Shown in pieces: positions 56,437 to 64,000 of a DNA stretch of 64,000 nt; the first letter of the stretch is position 1; each line of letters opens with the position of its first letter. Source of the stretch: Paguma larvata (Eukaryota > Chordata > Mammalia > Carnivora > Viverridae). The stretch covers positions 68,214,500-68,278,499 of the forward strand of contig CM057827.1 of NCBI GenBank assembly GCA_030068075.1. Direction: 5' to 3'. A program made the translations under genes and the position numbers. The notes under the pieces were generated by a model. That model had not been told where the DNA came from. It made no database searches and saw only the letters and a program-made list of their open reading frames with translations.

Positions 56437-57499
56437 AGAGAAAAAACAGAGAAGTCAATTAGGCCAATAACAGACTTCTTATTAGCTTCAGTAGATGACA
56501 GAAGACAATAAAAACCAGTCGTTAATGTGTTGCGAGGAAATTACTTTGAACATATTTTTTTATAACCATTCTATTTTGGAAGTGAAACAAGAAACTTACC
56601 TTTCGGATATTCAATGCAGAAAACATATTGCATTCAGGGGTGCATATATACCCTTCAGATTTATTTAAAGTACCCAGGGAATCCTTGAAGGGATACAAAA
56701 AAAAAAAAAAAACCTGCTACAATTATCATTTTAATAACATTTGTTAAGCTAGAGTTCAGATCAGAAGAGTCATGAGTCACAAGTAGTTCATCCTTAGGTA
56801 AAAAATTCTGTGGCCATTTCCAGATTTCCATGCCATATACTATAATTTTGACATTTAAGCCGAGTCAAACTACCTTTTAGAACAATTTTGATCATTCCCG
56901 GTCAATTCAACTTTGAAAATGTGCACATTTCATTCCAGGACTTAAGTATATGTAAATACAATATAAAGGGGTTGGAAAAAGATCTGTAACCTATACAAAG
57001 CAGATTTTATCAACTATGGACAATAAAATAGCTACTAAATACAAGAACTTATAAGGAAAATAGAAAACCAACAAGTCTTGTGAAAAACAGTAAAGTTAAT
57101 TAACCATATTCTGTAAAATAAGAATGCTAATCAAAACATTACTAACACTTTTAAATAGAATTCTAATATCTAGCAACAATGAGAAGAACAGGAATGAGTT
57201 TGTTCATTGAATAGTTAGACTGTTGGGATTTCTTACTGCATTCAGAAGGAAGATAGATACATGTTAGATTAATTTATGGTTTTAACTGCATGTGCTTTTC
57301 TTTGTTTAAAAAAAGGTCATTTCAAAGAATGTAATTAGATTACATAATTTCCAAAACAGGAAGAAAATAGTTGAATAAAAATTCATATACTCGAATGATC
57401 AAAAGAGTTTAAAAAAATGAAATTGAAAGCAAATTATAAAAAAAGGCTAAAATAAAATGATAGGAAAGGAATTAGCATTCATATACGAACTAAAATAAA
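56437..57499. other. AT-rich unassigned sequence
   Basis: No gene recognised. Poly-A at 56697-56712. Parts may be decayed L1, but nothing is certain. Confidence 0.4.
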
Positions 57500-57655
57500 G
57501 AGGTATGGCAATATTTATATTTTAATAACATAGACCTTAAATGAAAACTGCATAAGAATGAAGCAGTATTGCATATACTAGTTAAAGGAACAACCTGACA
57601 AAATATAGCTACCATTAACTTGTATGTACCTATCAACATAATGTCCTAATGTATA
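57500..57655 (+). repeat. Possible L1 ORF2 endonuclease-region fragment
   Basis: 'gccattaacttgtatgtacc'-like text near 57613 resembles a decayed L1 ORF2 segment ('actatcctaaatatatatgcacc'). The order of preceding words agrees loosely. Weak call. Confidence 0.3.
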
Positions 57656-59125
57656 ATAACACATGGACAGAATTGGAGACTGACTTCTGGAATAGTGGTA
57701 TGAGGTGCCCTGGGAAAGCTCTCTCCAGACAAAGATCTTTTAAGTTGGTCAAAATTAGCAACAGGAATCATTTAAAGTCTCTTGGAGGTTGGTCAAGGGG
57801 CTCACAGCAAATTTGGAAGCATTTATTCAACAAAATGCACAAAAACTCAATAAGAACAATGAGGAGCCATAGCATTCAAGCTACAGTCATGCCCCTCTCT
57901 AACAGCTCTGCCTTACTGAACTGTTTCAGCTGGCTCTGTGGCCAAGGGGAAGCTCCCATCTCCAATAGTTCCCCAGGGTGAATGAGCTATTCTGAGTGGT
58001 TTGGGCAGCCAGTGAATTTTGGCAGATCATGTTTTCCACAGCTATGTCCTGTGATAGACCTGTATTGAGAGACCCAAGGCAGCCAGGCCATGTCTGATCC
58101 TCCAACAGAAGTCTAGTCAGGAAGGTATGGGAAGAGAAGGTGATGGAAAAAGCACCCCACTCTTTGCTGCTCTGTGTCAAAGGAAGCTGCTTGGGTGTGC
58201 TCAGCTGTTTGGTGATGGCTCCCATTTTCCCCAGCTTTGAAGGGCACAAGACTTATTCCGGGTCATTTTGGCAACTGTGAACACCAGCCAACCCTATACT
58301 CCCTGGCTTTGTGCTGCAGAAGATCCATACTTCACAGTGGCAGCATGCACACAGATTTTACTCCACAGGGAGAATCTAAATGAGACAGCCAGTGAGGAGA
58401 GAGTTTCTCATCTGAGCCAATCTATACTTCTTAGCACAGATGTTCTTTCCAGGGGATAGTCAAAGTAAGACTCAGACTGGCAATACCATGCTCTTTCAAA
58501 GTGGCCAAAATTCACCTAGACCAGACCGTGGAATGATTTATGCCCCGGCACATTGTCAAAAGCAATTGAGCAATCAGCTAACAAGTAGTGGAGGTTAATA
58601 GTTGTATGTAATATCAATAAAGGCAGATCATTCAGAATCTGAATGAAGAGGTCCGATAGTGAGAGAAAGCCTGGTTAAAGCCATAAACATCTGTGGTGTT
58701 GAGGAGGACTGTGTGCTGAAGTCTGTGTCTTTGGAGGAGTGATATCGGACACACACTTTGTGGGGAAATAGACTTCACTGATCTACTCCAGGCATGGCAC
58801 TAAAAAACAAACCAACAGACCAGCAAAAAATAACAAACCTCAGAAGAAGAATCATTCATAATTGCTTTAATATATTATCTGAAATGTCCAATTTTCGGAA
58901 AAAAAAAACATTTAAAGAAATAGAAAAGTGTGACCCTATACAGAGGAAAAAAGGCAGACAACAGAACAATAAATGTACCTCAGCGGCCAAGATGTTGGGT
59001 TTGGTAGACAAATACATGAAAGCAGCTTTATAAACATGATCACGGATCTAAATGAAAACATGTTTCAAAAAATTAGATGAAGGTATAATGACAACATCTC
59101 ATAGGATTGACATCAATTAAGGTAT
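57656..59125 (+). mobile_element. Old L1 5' UTR and upstream ORF1 region
   Basis: Plus-strand text 'gactgacttctggaatagtg' near the start is followed by 'actgtttcagctggctctgt' (57918), 'ggaagctgcttgggtgtgct' and 'gcacattgtcaaaagcaatt'. It then has 'gaggaaaaaaggcagacaac' (58942), 'gccaagatgttgggtttgg' and 'agacaaatacatgaaagcag'. This order agrees with the 5' region of old L1M elements that I recall. Frames at 57649-57981, 57926-58249 and 58794-59033 fall inside and are not genes. Confidence 0.55.
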
Positions 59126-59134
59126 AAAAATAGC

Positions 59135-59400
59135 CAAAGAGAATTTAAGAAACAAAACAGATGTACATAGGGGAAGGGAAGGAAAAATAAGATAAAAACA
59201 GAGAGGGAGGCAAACCATAAGAGACTCTTAAATACAGAGAACAAAGTGAGGGTTGGAGGTGGACAGAGAAATGGGCTAAGTGGGTGATGGGCATTAAGGA
59301 GGGCACTTATTGGGATGAGCACTGGGTGTAATATGTAAGGATATACAGTTACATATAGTCATACTATATGCTAACTAATTTGAATTTAAATTTAAAAAAG
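59135..59400 (+). mobile_element. Carnivore L1 3' UTR
   Basis: 'aagagactcttaaatacaga', 'ggacagagaaatgggctaag', 'tgggtgatgggcattaagga', 'gggatgagcactgggtgtaa' and a final A-rich stretch match the carnivore L1 3' UTR. The same UTR lies in reverse at 16265-16560. It directly follows an L1 5' region with no ORF2 between them. Confidence 0.85.
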
Positions 59401-59812
59401 ATTTTTTCTTCACAAAAAAACTAAATGAAAATTCAGAAATTGAAAAACACAATAATAATGAAAAATTAACTGAAGGGACTCGACAGTAGATGTGAGTTGA
59501 CAAAAAAATCAGCAAACTTGAAGACAGATGAATAGAAATGATACGATCTGGAGAAGAGAGAAAAGAGAATGAGGAAAAATGAATACAGCCTAGAAAAATG
59601 TGGCATACTATTAAGTACACCAACTTAAGCATAATGGGAGCAGCACAAGGAAACTAGGGAGAGAAGAGCAGAAAAAATATTTTAAAAATAATGGCTGAAA
59701 ACAAGCAGAATTAGTGAACTGGGACTTCAATTGCATTTATGTTAGTTAGCCATTTGGTGTCCCACATTTCTCTGAGGTTCTGTTCAATACTTCCCTACAT
59801 TGTGGGAAGTTT
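59401..59812. other. Unassigned sequence
   Basis: A-rich text. The 85-codon minus frame at 59375-59632 is Ser/Phe-rich low complexity with no domain. Confidence 0.4.
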
Positions 59813-59828
59813 AAAAATTCTTAACGTT

Positions 59829-60027
59829 GGGGGCACCTGGGTGGCTCAATCATTTACACCTCCGACTCTTGATTTCATCTCAGGTCATGATCACGTGGTC
59901 TGCGAGTTTGAGCCCTGAGTCTGGTTCCGTGCTGGTAGCACAGAGCTTGCTTGGGATCTTTCTCTCTCTCTCTCTCTCTCTCTCTTTTTCTGCCTTTTCC
60001 CCCTCTCTCAAAAATAAACAAACATTA
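59829..60027 (+). repeat. CAN-SINE with long TC tract
   Basis: Head GGGGCACCTGGGTGGCTCAA, 'caggtcatgatcacgtggtc', 'gcacagagcttgcttgggat', a long TC run (59960-59984) and an A-rich tail. AAAAATTCTTAACGTT (59813-59828) and AAAAATTCCTATGTTA (from about 60029) are a decayed target duplication. Confidence 0.93.
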
Positions 60028-60585
60028 AAAAAATTCCTATGTTATATGTTCTAATCTCCTAAGTTGAAATGTCATTTGCCTTTACTAAGAAGATAGAGAT
60101 CAGTTTTCCGCCATCAAACAATTTATTTTATCCAGGAAGTTTGCTATCTTGTAGTTACTTACTTTTATATTTGAAACAAGTGCATATATACAGATGCTCA
60201 CATCATTTTACACTCCTAATTTTATTGTTTTTGCTAGTTGTAAGTTCATTCTAACTTTAGTATTTTCAACATTACTATTTTTAAGTACATGACCATAATT
60301 TTCTATCCATATTTAGTTATATCCTAGTAAATGGATTGTTGACACATTAAAAAAATGAAATCCTACAAGACCTTTCTGGCTTTGCCATATTTTCTTTAGT
60401 CGTTCTGACTTTTTTAAGAAACTGTGAATGGTTTTATCTTTTTTATGCTTTAAATTTTTATTCTTTTAGACATGATCATGAGACCATACCTACTTTTGCT
60501 CCAAGTGGTTTGAAATGTGCTTTCAAATCTCTAGGGTACATTTATGACTATACTTGGTATTGTATTTCTTGGGTATAATACTATT
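60028..60585. other. AT-rich unassigned sequence
   Basis: No gene or named repeat recognised. Confidence 0.4.
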
Positions 60586-60830
60586 ATACTATCCTTTATT
60601 GAACATCTACTAGGTGCTAGACACTTTATAAGAACTTACATTTACTGCATCGATTATCTCATTTAATCTGGGTATAAGTCCATGAGATATAATTATCTTT
60701 CACATCTTGCTGGTAAGAAAATAGGCTTCACAAATATTTCAAGGCCACATATCTGGCGATGAAATTGAGATTTAAAACTCAAGACTGTATGAATCTAAAG
60801 TTGTGCTCTTTTTTATTGTCTCTTAGACGC
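60586..60830 (-). repeat. MIR SINE
   Basis: 'tttattgaacatctactagg', 'tgctagacactttataagaa', 'attatctcatttaatctggg', 'aaggccacatatctggcgat' and 'ttgtgctcttttttattg' give the full reverse-complemented MIR order. Confidence 0.75.
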
Positions 60831-61129
60831 AAACTCCAAGATATGTTAATACTTTTCCTCAAAGTTAAGACTTTCCAGTTTTGATTGTCTTTCATATTGT
60901 TGAAAATTTCACAGTGGCTTCCTGTGGTTCCAACAGCATGCCTTAGAGGAATAGAAAGCTTCTGTCAGACTTGTCTGATAAACTCAAGAGCTTATTAATA
61001 TGAGGAATGTCAAAAGTATCTGTCCTAGAGTTTATTAGAAATTTGCTGGGTTTTTTTTATTATAAAGATATGTATCATTAGCAAGCTAAACAAAGACAAG
61101 GGAAAAGGAGGAAGGAAATAATAAGATTA
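60831..61129. other. Unassigned sequence
   Basis: Nothing recognised. Confidence 0.4.
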
Positions 61130-61390
61130 TATAATATTTATGAGGTCTTACCATATAGAAGATATTAAACTGAGGATCTTACAGAAATAATCTAATTTAA
61201 CATTTACAAAATTAAGTAATGCTATATCATGTAATTATTCTCAGTATACATCTAAACAGAAAAGGCCTGGAGAAATCAAGAAAGTATTTAATATACTCAA
61301 TGGTGAGTAACTAGTAGCAGGGCTGTTTTCACATCAGGCTATATCTGACCTTGTTTCTATTCTTAATCATTGTGCAACTCTAGAAAGAAC
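61130..61390 (-). repeat. MIR SINE
   Basis: 'tatttatgaggtcttaccat', 'ctgaggatcttacagaaata', 'taatttaacatttacaaaat', 'gagtaactagtagcagggct' and 'cttaatcattgtgcaactc' follow MIR in reverse order. Confidence 0.6.
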
Positions 61391-61539
61391 CTATTATAGA
61401 AATTCACAAGCCATAATTGTGACCAAGATATTTAATTAGTTCTTGTACATTTTTATTTTCTAGTTATTTGTATCAATTATTAAATATGCGCATTTGAAAA
61501 ATTCTTCTGATCTTGTTTTTGGAAGTGAGCACAGTATGA

Positions 61540-61620
61540 TATAATAATAAGTAGCATTTACTGAGAATTTATTGCATGCCCGATAAGGCACACTGCAGGT
61601 AAATAGTAGCAACTCAGGAT
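61540..61620 (-). repeat. MIR 3'-end fragment
   Basis: 'tagcatttactgagaattta' and 'ttgcatgcccgataaggcac' resemble the 3' end of MIR in reverse (compare 'ttactgagcgcttactatgtgccaggcac'). Confidence 0.55.
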
Positions 61621-61997
61621 TCTTCTCCCTCTGCAGTCACATTCAGTACATACATGCTGTTTGCAGAATTAGCGGTAAATCTGGGAATGCTTAAAATTCT
61701 GAAAATTTCAGTTAAAAGAACTTTTAACTTTTCAGCTTTTTAAGATTAGGTATTTATGAGTGCACTGAACGTTTAATGATTAGATCATCTGAGGATATCT
61801 TGAAATGAACAAATTCTATCTCTAGAAGAATTTGACTATGGTAGACTCATTATGCTATCCCTAAATTACATCTAAATTTCTCCAATAGTTCGTTTTCTTT
61901 CTCAGATTTGCCACTAATTCTACAAATAGTATACTGAGTATGACTGCGGAAGAAGTAGAGCCCTCCCAAGAAATTTTATAGCTTTCTGTGCTTACAA
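61621..61997. other. Unassigned sequence
   Basis: No gene or repeat recognised. Confidence 0.4.
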
Positions 61998-62129
61998 CAC
62001 TTTTGCCATAAGCATCTTTGGTATAGATATCTTTGCCACAAGTATTTTTGCCACAGACATTTTTGCAGGGTAAGAAATTGGTCATAAGGCAATTTTGCCA
62101 CAATATACACACACACACAAAATAACTAC

Positions 62130-62204
62130 TTGACAGTTTGGTTTCATCAACTGGTTGACAGTTTGGTTTTGTCAACTGATTGACAGTTTGGGTTCATTTC
62201 TCCA
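62130..62204. repeat. Minisatellite, about three 25-bp units
   Basis: Units start at 62130, 62155 and 62180, each opening TTGACAGTTTGG, with the second half varying (CATCAACTGG, TGTCAACTGA, then decayed). Located just inside the left arm of the inverted-repeat element. Confidence 0.9.
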
Positions 62205-62397
62205 TGACACAGTACTTCCATTTTTATTTAAATCTTAGCCCTCATAATGGTCCATGTAGAGGCGCAGAGTTTTGAACCTACATTTCCCATAGAGCTTTGA
62301 ATTGTCTCTCATTGACATATGACAGCATGCCAAGAACAACAGCATAGAAAGTCTTCAAAGTGCAGTACAAAGCTCAGTTACAAATATGCATATTCAT

Positions 62398-62732
62398 AGA
62401 GTTAGGACCTTGAACAACACAAGTTTGAACTGCACCGATCCACTTACATGTGATTTTTTTTATTAATACAATATAGTACTGTAAATGAGTTCTGTCTCCC
62501 TTCTGATTTTCTTAAAACCACTTTATTTTCTTTTGCTCTCTTGATTGTAAGGATATAGATAATACATATAAACCTACAAAATACATGTTAATGGACTGGT
62601 TATGTTTTCATCATGGCTTCTGGTCAGCAACAGGCTAATAGCAGTTAAGTATTGGGGGAGTCAAAAGTTATACGCAGATTTTTGACTGTGGGGGGTCAGC
62701 ACCCCATCTTGGATTGTTCAAAATATAACCAG
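62398..62732. mobile_element. MER2-type Tigger DNA transposon relic
   Basis: 'gaccttgaacaacacaagtt', 'tgaactgcaccgatccactt', 'ttaatacaatatagtactgt', 'ggcttctggtcagcaacagg', 'agtcaaaagttatacgcaga' and 'cagcaccccatcttggattg' follow MER2 in order. The ends GACCTTGAACAAC and GATTGTTCAAAAT are its inverted termini. Non-autonomous, with no transposase. Confidence 0.85.
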
Positions 62733-62962
62733 TTATTTGTTAACCGTTGCCATAAGTCTATATACATTTTAAATTTATTCAAATATTTTATATTTCACAA
62801 TAAAGTCCTTTTAAGTTTAGTTTTTGTGTTTTATCATGCCACTTTTAATGCATGTCACTCTTTTATTTTTATTTCATGGCAAAATTGCCTTATAGGCAGT
62901 TAACTATGCAGTAAAATGCTCATGGCAATAAGGTCTATGGTAAAGACGCTTATGATGAAAGT

Positions 62963-64000
62963 ACCTAAGACCAAACTTCTGAATAAGGCCTAGCATAGTA
63001 GCTTTTTAGCTCTGATGACTCCTTATGCGATTGAAGTTGTTGGTTTCATGGACCAGAATGACAAGAAAGAGAAGAGTCTAAAATATTTGACATTGTATTC
63101 TCTAAGGCATAAGACTCATTCAGGTAGAGAGAAGCAAAGCCGGTCCCTGCCAGTTTTTATAGTCATGTGTACTTTCAGAAAGCATGTTGCCACATTTTCA
63201 AATTCAAAATTAATTAGCATGTGATATATGGAAAAACTTATACAGAGACTTTTTCTTTTCCCCTTCCCCCTATCTTTCTCCTTTATTGTCTTCCTTTCTT
63301 TCTTTTTTATCCCTTTAGTACATTATTCCTTATCTTCTGTATTCTCTTGATCTCTTATGTTCCCTTCATCTTTTCTTCTATTTTATTTCTTAATCTCATT
63401 CTCTTTTTTGGACAATATATTACAAAGCATTTCTTTGATATTTCATTATCTGGGAGGCATTCTATACCTATACTAAGCAGTATTAAATGGATGAGTCTCA
63501 TTTCTGCTCTGTCTTTATGTCCTCAGAGTCCTTCACTGTGCCACCAAAGACTGGTGTCCTTGAATGGCATATGGGTGAGGAAATTCATTTTCTTCTGTCA
63601 ATAGCTATGCTTCAATTGACCTATTTAGATCTACAATTCCAATTATAGTAACTGCATACTGCAAGACAAAGACATATGTCCTGAAGCATTATTATACATA
63701 AAAGACAGTTGATAGAGTATACCTAGTCCATGATGTTGGTGATGATCCTATTTCTCTCATTGGGAGTCTAAACCCTCCCTAGGATATGACACTTTGGAGC
63801 TATAAACTTCATAAAACAAGAGAAACCATGAAGGCCAGAGCAGTTCACCAACTGAACCACAGTTATAACACCCAAGAGGGAAGAGCAATAGTATTTGCCT
63901 GTATTGGTTCAGCCTCATTCAAATCTTCCTTACTTGACCGTAAGGCTCCTACTGGCTCCTTTACTGGAGTGTTTTTGATGTTTTACTCTCAAGATGTTCT
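62963..64000. other. Unassigned sequence to the window end
   Basis: No gene or named repeat recognised. A pyrimidine-rich stretch at about 63245-63420 produces the 127-codon frame at 63221-63604, rich in Phe, Leu and Ser and without a domain, which I treat as chance. Confidence 0.45.

Larger units (their letters stand above)
61998..62962. mobile_element. Unrecognised inverted-repeat element, interrupted by MER2
   Basis: The left arm 61998-62104 and the right arm 62875-62962 are imperfect inverted copies. CATAAGGCAATTTTGCCA (62083-62100) is mirrored by TGGCAAAATTGCCTTATAGG (62877-62896). CATAAGCATCTTTGG (62007-62021) is mirrored by TAAAGACGCTTATGATG near 62941. Arms of about 90-105 bp around a core look like a decayed non-autonomous DNA transposon. 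I do not recognise the family. Two opposed copies of some other repeat would give the same picture. No coding frame is present. Confidence 0.5.

Noticed and set aside
57649..58249. Overlapping frames of 107-110 codons on both strands
   Set aside because: Both lie in the L1 5' region, with no matching protein features.
63221..63604. 127-codon hydrophobic frame that could look like a membrane protein
   Set aside because: Its Phe/Leu/Ser richness follows from a pyrimidine-rich tract; no family pattern is seen.

Overview
This window is mammalian genomic DNA, almost certainly from a cat-family carnivore. About eighteen copies of the carnivore tRNA-Lys-derived SINE (CAN-SINE, mostly the felid SINEC_Fc form) are scattered through it. 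Several carry clear target-site duplications, and one is almost free of decay. Two copies of the carnivore L1 3' UTR are present in opposite orientations. Older mammalian layers lie beneath them: L2, MIR, CR1/L3, MaLR LTRs (MLT1 and MST), MER2 and MER5A-type DNA transposons, and older L1M fragments. All family names come from remembered consensus sequences, not a database search.

I find no protein-coding gene that I can support. Open frames are short (longest 193 codons), and the longest ones are in L1 untranslated or ORF2 relics. There are no recognisable exon chains, tRNA or rRNA genes, and nothing bacterial or CRISPR-like. The window is a gene desert or part of a large intron. Any biology beyond repeats is probably regulatory.

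Layout: 1-9.3 kb is mostly single-copy sequence with two homeobox-motif-rich candidate conserved blocks (2.5-3.3 and 4.8-5.3 kb), a long L2 relic and three SINEs. 9.3-16 kb holds a (GT)n tract, an exact 34-bp tandem duplication and a small CpG island at 12.77-13.30 kb that ends in a strong splice-donor-like site. 16-18.6 kb is a 5'-truncated carnivore L1 on the minus strand beside a SINE with a perfect 17-bp target duplication. 18.7-34.2 kb mixes MLT1/MST LTRs, L2, SINEs and an isolated L1 5' UTR. 34.2-44 kb is rich in MIR/L2 and contains three further candidate regulatory blocks, one with a second CpG cluster (41.55-41.76 kb). 44-53 kb contains two SINEs in the same orientation, a CR1/L3 relic and an old minus-strand L1 invaded by an MLT1 LTR that was itself invaded by a SINE. 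53-64 kb holds more SINEs, MLT1, MER5A-like sequence, a plus-strand L1 5' region abutting a carnivore L1 3' UTR, and an inverted-repeat element near 62-63 kb with a MER2 inside it.

No set of genes works together here. The most interesting candidates are the CpG island with its donor site, the second CpG/homeodomain block, a 63-bp exon-like segment at 2.55 kb, and the unrecognised inverted-repeat element at 62 kb. Conservation could not be tested without alignments, so every regulatory call is inference.
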